Source: Heliocidaris erythrogramma | Taxonomy: Eukaryota; Echinodermata; Echinoidea; Camarodonta; Echinometridae | NCBI GenBank assembly: GCA_025617745.1 | Contig: CM046855.1 | Span: 13,175,880 to 13,239,879 of the forward strand | Direction: 5' to 3' | DNA: 64,000 nt | Shown here: positions 10,037 to 20,280 of the stretch, in pieces | How the letters are laid out: every line of letters starts with the position of its first letter | Position numbering within the stretch: position 1 is the stretch's first letter | The notes under the pieces: model-generated | What the model saw: the letters and a program-made list of their open reading frames with translations, nothing else | What the model was told of the DNA's origin: nothing | The model's database searches: none | Program-made: the position numbers and the translations under genes

Positions 10037-10625
10037 CATGGAATCATGAGCCGCTGATGATTACCCTGGCCAGTGAGAATATGATATATTGGAATAGTGA
10101 CAGACAGGACCGTGAACTGCAACAAGCCAGATATGCTCATTAGAGAGGGAAATAGAGTTAACTAACATTATCGCAGTGTCCATCCTTTATGACATCAACA
10201 TTGCAATCAAGGAAAGAGACAAAGGGCTTAAATACCAAGACCTGAGGAGAAGAGATAGAGAGAATGTGGAACATCAAAGCAGAGGTGACCCCAGTAATTG
10301 TCAAATATACAGGCATTGTGAAGAAGGGAATAGAAGGTCTCATCACCTAGATCTTCCCAAATCTACTAGACTATTGGGGTGTTGCAAGACAGTTGCGATT
10401 GATTGAAAGTTGCAATTGATTAGTACTGACCAATCAAATTCATTGTTGCAAGCGCATCTTCTTGAATGGGCAGACCCTGAACCATTCAGAATGGTTGTTC
10501 TAATATGCTTTACAATTTACAATTGATTGCAACTTTCTTGCAACACCCCATATGACCTGCAGAAGGCAGCTGTAGTGGGTACAACCACACTCAGCAAAAC
10601 ACTTGAAGCTTGGACAGTCGAATAA
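10037..10625 (+). pseudogene. LINE fragment: decayed C-terminal end of a reverse transcriptase ORF, interrupted by a MITE
   Basis: Translated pieces match the conserved end of many non-LTR retrotransposon ORF2 proteins. NKPDMLIREGN is followed, after stops and a frameshift, by ILYDINIAIKERDKGLKYQD and, in other frames, RMWNIKAEVTPVIVK. The last part reads PNLLDYDLQKAAVVG and TTTLSKTLEAWTVE before TAA at 10623-10625. Stops and frameshifts in the 5' half show the copy is dead. The coding run is split by a 176-bp element at 10375-10550. The family is a LINE; the clade cannot be fixed from this short end. Confidence 0.7.
10375..10550. mobile_element. 176-bp MITE inserted in the LINE fragment, TAT duplication
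   Basis: The ends are perfect 14-bp inverted repeats, TGGGGTGTTGCAAG and its complement, continuing imperfectly inward through GTTGCAATTGATTG-like words. It is flanked by TAT on both sides (10372-10374 and 10551-10553). Taking out the element and one TAT rejoins the LINE reading frame as LLDYDLQKAA, which fixes the boundaries. A 3-bp duplication suggests a PIF/Harbinger-type transposase, though the usual site there is TWA, so the superfamily is uncertain. Confidence 0.82.
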
Positions 10626-10800
10626 CATGATACATGTATAATACAAGGTTGCTCTTAGTAGCACTTAGTGTTTTTATTAAATCAAAGTCTTTCAAGAATA
10701 TATGGACTTTGATCCTGTTTTGCAAAATAATAACAATACTAATAATGATAATAATGATGATGATGATAATCTTATTAGTAATAATAATAATGATAATACC
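10626..10800 (+). repeat. LINE 3' UTR-like stretch and AAT/ATG microsatellite tail
   Basis: About 100 bases after the LINE stop codon the sequence becomes an AAT/GAT microsatellite (about 10726-10796), consistent with a LINE 3' tail. This is inferred from position. Confidence 0.4.
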
Positions 10801-10810
10801 TCTGCGACGT

Positions 10811-11527
10811 TTAGGGCGAATCCTTTTATCTCAGCCTATTCATATGAAAAAGTTTAACCCTAAAACGCGCAAAAAGTGCTACACGCACCGAGAGTCCTCC
10901 TCTACACTAGTAGTGTAACTCCGGTGGCCGGCCCGGGCTGCGCCAGGACACGTGCAGGCTGGTGTGCGTGTGTGTAGTGCTCCCAGTTATACCTGATTGG
11001 ATGCTAAAAGTGCAACCGTTTCCTCTCGATGAATAAGAATCATTGTTACATGAACATAGAGCTGAAAATATCTATTTTCAGAAACCGTCCAAAGAAATTT
11101 GATACCACACTACAGTGATATTTGACAGGCCATTGATTGTACCAACCACTTGCCAAAATAGGGGAAATGGCACAATCTCCATTGACAAGCTGAAAGTGTT
11201 GAAATTCGAACGTCAAAAGTGCAACTCTTTCCTTTATTAGAACAATAGCAAATTTGGTATCATTTTCAGCAAAAAATTTTAAACTTTCAAAAACCGTCCG
11301 GAGTTTTGTGAAAAACATGACTTATTTTACGTACTTATAGTCATTTCATCAAAAAGCGCTTTTTTCAATGTTCATTTCCCGTGTTAAACGGGGTTCGGCG
11401 GGCGTATGGAGCGGATGTGCGCAACTTTTCCATATGGTTATCATTCGCCTTAACACACGGTCGCTTTCGCCTTAACATCAAATTTCTATTGTGACGGAAT
11501 GAACTGCATTGATAAGATTCGCCCTAA
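10811..11527. mobile_element. 717-bp non-autonomous DNA element with TTAGGGCGAATC ends
   Basis: The outermost bases are inverted repeats, TTAGGGCGAATC at 10811-10822 and its complement at 11516-11527, with a few more paired bases inside (TTATC). Subterminal copies of the GCGAA/CGCCTTAAC word occur near the right end (11450-11480). No transposase frame is present. The target duplication is not clear. Confidence 0.55.
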
Positions 11528-11552
11528 CAGGAAATAATGTAATGATAGTGAT

Positions 11553-11685
11553 AATTATGATAATAATATTTTGATGAAAATATTTAATGTTAATATGATT
11601 ATTAATAGTAATAATAATAGTAATAATAATTATAATTAATAATAATAATAATAATAATAGTAATAACAATAATAATAATCTAAGA
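11553..11685. repeat. (AAT)n microsatellite
   Basis: Imperfect AAT/ATT units interspersed with ATG, over about 130 bases. Ile- and Leu-rich frames here are not genes. Confidence 0.75.
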
Positions 11686-12217
11686 TAGGAACTAAGAAGG
11701 ATATGGAAGGTGAATTTAAGGGTCGTACAAACTACAAATACAAATGTAGTGATTGGAGCTTCCTGGCTGTTCCTGGAGCCAAAGGGTTGTTTAAAACCTT
11801 ACAGAAAGCAAATATTTTTAGTAGACTTCTCAAACCGTTCATGAAACTTAAACTCAAGTCAGACTTGGGGTTTTTTTTATCCTTTATTTTTTTCATGCTC
11901 CTGAACACATGACCCTAGTTTGCGGGATTAAGTTTTAAGGGTTGATTTTAAACATTCTAGCTAAAATTATTTTTTTTAGGTTTCATGTATTATGTAACAA
12001 ATTATGTCACTTTTCTTTCGAAATTAAAAAGTCCCTCACCCTCCCTCATTTTTAAAGAAAACTTTATTTTGTGTACATATGCACCTTGTATAAAATAATA
12101 TCTTACCTTTTAATTAATTTCCATCATGGATTTGAATTCAGTCCATAATAAAAATAAAAAAATTTGGTAAGTAGATGATAGTGAGTATTGGGAGAACTTC
12201 CTGCGATGATAGACTGG

Positions 12218-12229
12218 GGGGGGGGGGGA
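12218..12229. repeat. Short poly-G run (about 12)
   Basis: A homopolymer G run in otherwise AT-rich intron DNA. Length is prone to sequencing error. Confidence 0.7.
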
Positions 12230-14329
12230 TGGGTGTGGAGAGTGAAGACCCTTGAAAAAAAAAGTTATCTATCACACTTTTATGTTAGCAAAAAAAAAAA
12301 ACAGACGAAAATCTTTGAAACAAAGAGGAATGCAATCTAACTATGCATTACATAGTGCACCCAGCCACTTCTGTAATTGACATCACACTGTAGGCTAGAT
12401 GGTAGATGAATTATACGGAAAACAAGACTTCAAGATGATCACAGCAATCATGCATTTATACAATGCTATTATTAGAAATTCTGCTTTTGATGCAGGAGCT
12501 GTAAATCTACATGTATTTCTCATACCCTTGGGATGTACATTTCAAGAAATGCACATTTATCCATCCTCGTCTGGAGTTAGGTTTCAGCCAATGATGAGCT
12601 TATTTGAAGTGGCCTGGATAGCTGTCTTGAATTCTGAAAGGGATCAATGTAAAATGTATAATGCATTCTGATCCATGTCAACTTGTTGGACATAAGTGAT
12701 TTATTAGATTGAGTTCATTTAATTTGATATAATATACATTGTGTGGTCCATTTAGCTTGTGTAAATATCAACAGCAGTTTCTGTACATCATGACTACTGG
12801 TATATTCCATTTTTTTATTTGAGAAACATTGAGACACAAATACAAATCGAGAAACAAACAAAAAATATCCCCCAAAGTTTGTTTTTTTCAGTCTTGATAC
12901 ACTCCAGACACAATTGCATAGACAATTTTAAAACCCATTTCTTTTGAATCCACTTTGTTTGATAACATAATACAAAAACAAGGGAAAACAAAATGTAAAT
13001 ACAGATCCATACCAAGTAGAGTGTATATTCCAACCTGGTATCTGAATTAGATATCCCTGCTTATTTACATTGATTACTCCACTTTGGTAGAAAAATTGGA
13101 GCAGCTTAGAATTTTAAATGGCTTGTACAAACTATGCTGAATATAAATCACGAACTATGTCCATTTAGTGGAGGCAGATACATGTATATTGAGGATTTAA
13201 ATTGTACAAACTCCAAGACCAATTTTGGAGTAGTGAAAGAAATATCTTTCAAGTGCAGAGACATGAATCACATTTTTGAGGTCAGTTAATGCAGTCCATG
13301 CATCATTGTGTTCAGTGAACGATGAAATATGGATGCGAGCTGGGAGAAGGAGCAACAGAAAAAAGATTTAAGTCCTTGAAGACATACCTAGACAAAAAGA
13401 CATGAATGGCCTTGGCCTTTCTAAATCTCTAGAAATTTCCATCACATGAGCAAATGGCGGTACTTTTTAGCGGTGGCGGCGCATGGAGAATACGGTCGTC
13501 TGACTATTCACGGAGCCATGCAAATACGGGGGAATGTGACTGGAGTATTTATTGATCCATGAGGGAGCTTCGGAACCACGTTTGAGGAGGATTCATTTCA
13601 TCTCGCCCTCTCCTGTTCCTCTATCCCTTATTTTGTCGTTTAAAGGGTTACACTTGTAGTTGAACTTGTATGGAAAGTACAAGTGCATTTAGTGATCAGT
13701 AAGGAGAACGGAATTCTTTGTGAGAGTTACATGTAGATTTACATATGGACTAAGCTCTCATTTTGGTTTCCTGTAATTTTTTGGGTTTTTTTTCATTTGG
13801 AAACTGTTCCTCAGTAGGTCAATTGCTTATTAGAAAATTTTTGGAAACACATTTTAGTTTTAAACAAAGTGATACAGATTCGGTCTGTTTGAAAAGAAAC
13901 AACTACCTAAATAAATATCAATGTTCAGCATTGTACATCATGACACCGTGTGAATACTTGTCATCATCCTATACATGTACATTCTCAGTCTTGGGCTTAG
14001 GCATTTTCATTCCATTTCTACTACTCATCTATATTATACCACAAACTTCACTCCAAAACCTTAATCTGACTTAATTTTCATTAATGCCTGGTGTTGGTAC
14101 TGCTAGCTATTGGAAATTTTGGCGATAAGTCATGAGAAATAGAGTCAGTAAGAGTCATTCGAAGTGTAATTTCACAGGTAGATCTTTTATGAGGTAGTAT
14201 GTTTGTAACTTTGTATAGGCCTGAAATTAAATCTAGGCCAATATTGGTCTAATGTTTGATCTAATGTTAGATCGCACAGAACGGAACTCCATGTACTTTT
14301 GCTCTTTATGGTGCTGATCAAGGAGTGAG

Positions 14330-14449
14330 TGAAAAATACTAATTTTCTGTACAGACAGGTTTTAATAATTTGTATTAAGTGCTGTAGAGTGTATTTGTAT
14401 AGTAAATGTAGCTGCGTTATATAAATGGACATATTATTATTATTATCAT
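14330..14449 (+). mobile_element. 3' part of the tRNA-SINE family, plus strand
   Basis: The end reads GTTATATAAATGGACAT followed by ATTATTATT, matching the 3' end of the SINE at 1766-2155 in the opposite orientation. A hAT-like MITE has inserted in its tail at 14450. Confidence 0.5.
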
Positions 14450-14796
14450 TAGTGCTGGGACTAAAAACCGGGTACCCGGGTCCCGCCCGAGAGCATCGGG
14501 TCCCGGGTCAAAATATTACATGCCCGTTTCCCGAAAATAAGTATTTAATGATTACTCATGTATGTAACATGACAAGGCGGTAGATAACGTCGACCAGCCA
14601 TTCAATATCTACATGTAAATATCCATGTAGCGCCCCACTGCAGTGATGCGCTTTCGAGTTTTTCCCAGTGTTAATAGCTTCTTAAGGGTAAATATAAGCT
14701 TGTAATTTGTGTTATATGATTTTCGGGTAACCGGGAACCCGCCCGAAAAATCGTCGGGTTCCCGAATTGAAAAAATACCCGAAACTCCCGCCCCTA
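14450..14796. mobile_element. hAT-like MITE (347 bp) with 8-bp target duplication
   Basis: The termini are TAGTGCTGGGA on the left and TCCCGCCCCTA on the right, imperfect inverted repeats of the hAT style. Internal sequence near both ends is rich in CCCGGG and CGGGTACCCGGG-like words that can pair. The 8-bp ATTATCAT occurs immediately on both sides (14442-14449 and 14797-14804), the duplication length of hAT transposition. The site lies in an ATT tail, so chance similarity is possible but unlikely for the full 8 bases including the C. No transposase is present. Confidence 0.72.
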
Positions 14797-15107
14797 ATTA
14801 TCATTATATGACATTATGTCTTCTGTAGTAAAAGACCCAGTAAGTCCACGCTATAATCCAGGATGAGCTCTAAATCAGCATTCACAGTACAAAAGTCATT
14901 AAACGTTCACACTAATCTGAGCCCATGCCCAAAATGTGGCCATTTGCCAGGTATGCGCTGTGCCATCTGATCTGACTATCCCTTTCCGTGAAATTTCTTA
15001 CTTCACTCTAGATCAAATAAGGATTGCTTTTAGAATCACTGGACTACTTGTGTAATTTTACATTATTCTCAACTAATAATTCAATAGTTAAAACCAAAAT
15101 ATTTTTC

Positions 15108-15239
15108 TTTGTAAACAAATTTTTAGGCATTTTACTCCCAGTGTTAAAGATCGTATGCTCGATCTGTAATGAAAAAATTACAGATCGAGCATACGATCTT
15201 TAACACTGGGAGTAAAATGCCTAAAAATTTGTTTACAAA
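15108..15239. repeat. Perfect 63-bp inverted repeat with a 6-base spacer
   Basis: The arm at 15108-15170 is exactly complementary to the arm at 15177-15239, separated by GAAAAA. A direct repeat of AAAATATTTTTC-type sequence lies outside both arms (about 15095-15107 and 15273-15285). No target duplication marks it as a transposon. Perfect identity implies a recent origin or ongoing correction. A fold-back read or assembly artefact must also be considered. Confidence 0.9.
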
Positions 15240-15513
15240 TTAAAATTTCTCCCATCAAGCTTCTTCGTTTACTAAAATATTTTTCCTTCGTCGAGAACAG
15301 TACTGATGCCATTGCAAGTGTTAAGTTATCAGTCTGCGGTGTTAGGATATTGGTATCGGCTTCTTAATCTCAGCAGCGGTGTTGGGGCTCGATTTCAGGA
15401 GAATTTTTGATCTAAACACCAACACCAATATCGAGCGTGAAATCAGATATATTGGTTGCTACATATAAATCCTGAATGTTATTATTATTATTATACTGTT
15501 TATGATGGATATC

Positions 15514-15661
15514 AGGGCCCTGTTTCATGAAACTTGTTATCAATAACAAGTTAGAATAATTGTTATAAACTACTGAAATCCTTGAATCTGATTGGCTGAG
15601 AGCAATTTTGTCATAGAAATGGGTAGTTTTTATTGACAACAAGTTTTATGAAATGGGGCCT
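15514..15661. mobile_element. MITE (about 148 bp), family shared with 37636-37754
   Basis: Inverted ends AGGGCCCTGTTTCATGAAAC at left and, at right, the complement of AGGCCCCATTTCATAAAAC. Further pairing extends through ACTTGTTATCAATAA. The core shares GTTATAA-CTACTGAAATCC and TCTGATTG-CTGAGAGCAA with the element at 37636-37754, which establishes a family. An ATT microsatellite lies just before it (15479-15493). Confidence 0.7.
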
Positions 15662-16262
15662 AGGTGGTGCCTGAGAAAGGAATATCATGTTAAATGTTTA
15701 AGCAACATTCACTAGATGTGTGCCTTCACTTTGAGTTGAATACGTATCTAAATTATGTAAAATAAAGAATAATTTGTGCATTGTGACTTTGAAGTTTTGC
15801 AAAAAAGAAAGAAACTAAATGAATCCAATTTTTGATCATATTGGAAAAGAGTTAAAATCAAGACCCAGGGGATAGGAGCCGGTAGGGTGTCCCTCCAGCA
15901 GTACTGTGCATTATGTTCAGAGTTGATGCGATTTGCCTAGATACACAAGTAACACAATATGATAACATGACATCAAGGGAGAACAGTAATGTTTTAACAT
16001 GATTTGTGTGTTTGATGCTTATTACATCTATGCTCAACTAACTAAATTTAGAAGAATAATCTTCCAGCATTACATTTTACTACAAGATTGCTTCTTTTCA
16101 AAAAAATTTTCCTTTGTCATTCATGTACACTGTACCCAAATTCATGTTTCATATACTGCAGCAGGTAGTTATAACCTGGCAAACCTTTTCTATGATCTTA
16201 TCATGTTTTAAAAGATATGTATCTATGTATATATATTTGTTTTTCTTTTATATTCTTTGCAG

Positions 16263-16358
16263 GGTGACTGTACTCATTCTCTGGAAACGGGGGATATTTT
16301 GTGGCAGGACAACCTGACAGACTCCGTTGTTGATGTGGTGTGGGGCTATGGACCACAG
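16263..16358 (+). CDS. Exon 2 of the secreted-protein gene
   Basis: A 96-base phase 0-0 exon with acceptor TTCTTTGCAG and donor CAG|GTACGTG. It encodes residues 31-62, GDCTHSLETGDILWQDNLTD then SVVDVVWGYGPQ, with one cysteine and the sequon NLT. Only this frame is open across the exon. Its location in the lumen or outside the cell follows from the signal peptide of exon 1. Confidence 0.7.
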
Positions 16359-19300
16359 GTACGTGCAGTATGGTTTCTTCTGAAGTATGTCGGTCGTGCA
16401 TTTTAGCAACAGCCACTAGGGCAGTGGAAACATCTAAAACCTATGTGGAATTCCTCTTCAGAATAAAATCTGTTTGTACCTTCTACTGAGAGATATTTCC
16501 ATAATAATTTTGTGAGAAAAAGGAGAGGCCATTACAAATGCTTCTGAAGAAGAAAGTGCAGCCTTTTGACTTTCAAGTGGGAAGGTACAGATTTACTTGA
16601 GAGAGGAAAGATCAGATATATATAGCAAAATTTGTCTCAGCATCAGTGCATCGTTGTGTAGGTGTAGGGGCATGGACGTTCATGCAAATCTCCTCTTTCA
16701 GTTTTATTGTCTGCCTCCATTGCTATGATACTAGATGTAATCAGTCTGCTCCCCATTGAACCTCAATCAAATCTTGTCTGTTCTTATCTCAAGTAATCAA
16801 TCTTAGATCATTTTATGACTGGGACTAATATGAGCTTGATTGAGGAGTAGAGTTTACAAGTTTATCCTTAGAGTGGACATAAAAGAGTTTGCTCAGTAAA
16901 CTTGGCTCAGTCATTAACGTCAAAAAATTACTGATGATCCGGAGAAAGCAGAATAATTGAAAGAATGTGCCTGTTTTCTCTGGGTACTTGATTGAATCGT
17001 AGCCAAGTGAGTGTTTGCTGAACACTGGGACATCAATTTGTGTCAGGTAATCGAAGGGAATGAAGAAGAAAGAAAGAAAGAAGGGGGGGGTGTTCAGGGA
17101 AGATTCGCTCCTGATTAAATTGTGCTGCTGCTGTGGTGACGTAAATCCCAAGATTGTTTGAAGCGGGGTGCAAGCTCTTAGGTTACTGCCCTAGATCGTG
17201 GCAAATTTAGTTTGGCATGGAGAACTAGTGCGCCTAGAAACTTAATCATTGCCTCATGGAAAGGGAGATTGTGCTAGCACTGGTTCCTAAGATAATTTGA
17301 GAAGATCCAGAAAAAGAAACGCTCTGCCAAAGAGGCTTAATTTCTGTTTCTACAAGTCCGTGGACTGAACCTGCAGAGGACAATTGTTTAATTAGAAAAA
17401 AGGGTTAAGAATTTGAGTGGGGACAGAGGTTTTGGAGGGCACATGGCTTATCAATTGTATTAAACAACAAAATACAGCATGCCATTTATACATCGATTAT
17501 GTTCCCAAATCTTGTAACAAAAATGCTTTTGGAGATTGTGTACTTGGAGGAGATCTTGCGTATCAAGACTGGAATTACCCAGAGAAAATGCAACATGATC
17601 TAGCAAGTGTGTAGAAAATAATGCTAAATTTTAACTTTGTGATTTTATGAAAAGGAAAAACAAATAGAGAGTCATATTATGAACTTTTATAGTAAAATAA
17701 AATGAATGAAGTTTGTGTGTTCAATTTAAAAGAAACATATAATGTTAATTGTTTTTCCAAAGATAAATCACATTTACCTTTATAGGGATGAGCCAAGTTA
17801 TGAATTTACTGCATCAGCATATTTTAGTTGAATATATATTTAGTGGGATATTTATTTTGCAAGTACATTGTACAATGTGCATGTTTTTAATAAAGGTATC
17901 TAGTCTGTGTTGATATGTACATGTATATATATAATAAATTTTAATCACATTATAATTCAAAAGAAAAGAGCAAGATTAACGTCTGCTAAACAGTAGAATT
18001 AAAAGGTGTTTTAAGACAATGGTATTTACGTACATGTCTAAATTTACTGTAAATTGAAAATGGGCAAGAAGTCCTTGAAGGTGAGCATAGTGGGTAGCCT
18101 CTTGGCTTCCATTGATTTGGCCTGGATCTGTCAGGGGCAGCAGACGCATCGATTCTACCTGTGTGTACACTGTTACCATTTAAAGGTAACATAGAAGGGT
18201 CAGAGTGTCATAGGAACTAGAGAAGTATGTTTGTGGATGCTCTTGAGAAACTAATCTAATGACCAGTGAGTCTGCACCCATGTCACGTTGTCATCATGTA
18301 TCACTGTACAAAGTTCTTAAAAATGTAATAAGTGTGATAGCTACCCTGACATGTGTACCCCATCTTATCTTTTTGGAATCCTTAAAGGTGCATTTACAGC
18401 ATTGTTTAAAATTACAGTCATAAAATAAAAGCTGCCTTTTCCACAAGGCTGTCAATGTGAAGTGCAATACAATATTTGTATGGGTATAGCAAATGAATGT
18501 GAAATTTAAAGGTGATTTAGATTGAAATTGAAATGTTGAAAGACAACAAAATCACTAAAAAGGGAACATTAAAAGTACAAGACTATTTCCTTTACATCTG
18601 AGAGAAGAGATATATACCTCTACATTGTCGATATACATGTACATTGTACAGAGTTTTATGCATTCAACTTTTTTGTTCACTTTGGATGTTGAATGTGTGG
18701 AACATCAATTGCATTGAATCTATAAATATTCCACATGACCATTGTGTTTGGAATAAGCCTGTATTTTCTTGGAAAAATCTACCTTTATTATTCACCGTGT
18801 TATAATGCTGTGCAATGTACTTTGAAAAACAATTTAGTTTTATTTCTTTACAATAAGTTTTGTGGATTTAGAAGTTTATAACACACAGTCCTACAATTAT
18901 CAGTGCAACTCATTCTAGTAATATTGCTATAAGTTTGTAGAAACTTGTCAAAAAAGGAAAGGTATACCAGAATTTCCCTGCAAATTTGCTATGAGAACCA
19001 CATTTTTACCATGCCTTTAAAACAACATCTATTTTGAGAAAGAGAAAAAGAATAGAAGCTGCTTGCAGTGAGCTCAATAAGCAAAACACTTAACCAGGCA
19101 GTGACTGATAGTGACTAAGTGAAGTACCAATTGATGTCCACCAGAATGTCAGCCAGCCAGAATCCACAGAGCTAGCTGAGTGGTTCGAATGGTCAACAGG
19201 ATGGATGAAGAAGAGCGGGAGAGAGAAAGAGAGAGAAAAAACAAATGAAAGAGGAAGTACAGAAAGTTTAAGATGGATATAAGAAATATATATAGAGAAT

Positions 19301-19442
19301 ATGATATGTTATTACATTCTGTAAGAAATTTTGCTGATTGTGTTTATTACTGCTATTAATCATCATTATTATCACGATTATTATTGTAAGATAAGTGTGA
19401 AAGAATGAGAGAGAAACAGAGGAAAAAGTGAGAGATAATTAC

Positions 19443-19475
<33 letters not shown>

Positions 19476-19634
19476 AAAAGAGATCTTTCAATAATTTCAA
19501 ATAATGAAAATCATTTAAATATACAGGGCACATGAAATATCTGTTATTTGCTTATTGTGATTAAGAAGTGTTTCATCATACTTTTAATGCAATTATCATT
19601 CTTCTTTTTCTCTCTTTTATATTTCATTATTCAG
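16359..19634 (+). other. Intron 2 (3.3 kb)
   Basis: A phase-0 intron that is AT-rich with GA/CT microsatellites at about 19217-19242 and 19440-19482. No exon or well-bounded transposon was recognised. Confidence 0.65.
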
Positions 19635-19741
19635 GATACATGTCACACTCTTAGGGAGTGCTTTGGAATTAATGATACCGAGAATCAGATGGTTGATATT
19701 CAACTTAAACCTATCCAGATCCAACAAGGAGTCAAACTCAG
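19635..19741 (+). CDS. Exon 3 of the secreted-protein gene
   Basis: The acceptor TTTCATTATTCAG follows a pyrimidine-rich run. The 107-base exon encodes residues 63-97, DTCHTLRECFGINDTENQMV then DIQLKPIQIQQGVKL, and ends AG|GTTGGT in phase 2. It contains two cysteines and the sequon NDT. The alternation of polar and hydrophobic residues in VDIQLKPIQIQ suggests beta strands. Confidence 0.7.
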
Positions 19742-20049
19742 GTTGGTTTGAAAGAATTATAGCAAGGAACTTCCTTGTTACGACCATATAATTACATTTT
19801 GTACATGACATTTTGTCTGCATGAACTTTATCCAATTCTCCAGCAGCTTCAATCTTATTTCTTTCTATTTTTATTTCTCCCTCACTCTTTCTTCCACTCT
19901 TCAGTATCGAATCATTCTTTTCTCTATTGTCAACAATACTTACCTTCTGCAGAAATACAATTTTTTTTTTCCTTGACTTCACACCTTTCATTATTTAGTA
20001 TCGTGGAATATTAAATAATAAGCATTGAAGTAACCAACTCTTACTTATA

Positions 20050-20280
20050 ATACATTCATAATGGTTTTTTTACAACAGTTATTAATATGTATATTTCAAG
20101 CCATTTTCATGTTTTTTTTAATTTAACTTATTTCACAAACTTTTCACATACTATTTTACATGTTTTATTACTTTTGCAGTTTGTATTAATATTGTAATTC
20201 AATTGCTGTAAAACATACTACAATTCATGCTGTGCACTGCAAATCATGTTTTAATAAACCTTTATTGAATTGAATTAAAA
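20050..20280 (+). mobile_element. Possible LINE 3' end with TTGAA-type tail
   Basis: The end reads AATAAACC and then TTTATTGAATTGAATT before A-rich sequence, resembling 3' tails of invertebrate LINEs with a TTGAA microsatellite. The left boundary is undefined and no coding part is seen. Confidence 0.35.

Larger units (their letters stand above)
9216..16262 (+). other. Intron 1 (7.0 kb), heavily invaded by repeats
   Basis: A phase-0 intron with a GTAAGT donor and a TTCTTTGCAG acceptor. It carries a LINE remnant, several MITEs and a long perfect palindrome, listed separately. The stretches 9216-9990, 11700-14100 and 15662-16262 show no exon. Open frames at 12399-12671 and 13763-14074 lack splice signals and motifs. 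Confidence 0.65.

Noticed and set aside
10793-11530. Possible gene with frames at 11046-11318 (minus) and 10634-10918 (plus)
   Set aside because: The interval is a non-autonomous element bounded by TTAGGGCGAATC repeats and the frames show no transposase or other motif.
12399-12671. 90-codon open frame of ordinary composition in intron 1
   Set aside because: No recognisable motif, no flanking acceptor or donor in phase with the gene, and no paralogue in the window.
14190-14211. TGAGGTAGTA, identical to the first ten bases of let-7
   Set aside because: The remaining bases match poorly and neither flank within about 80 bases contains a complementary arm, so no hairpin precursor forms.
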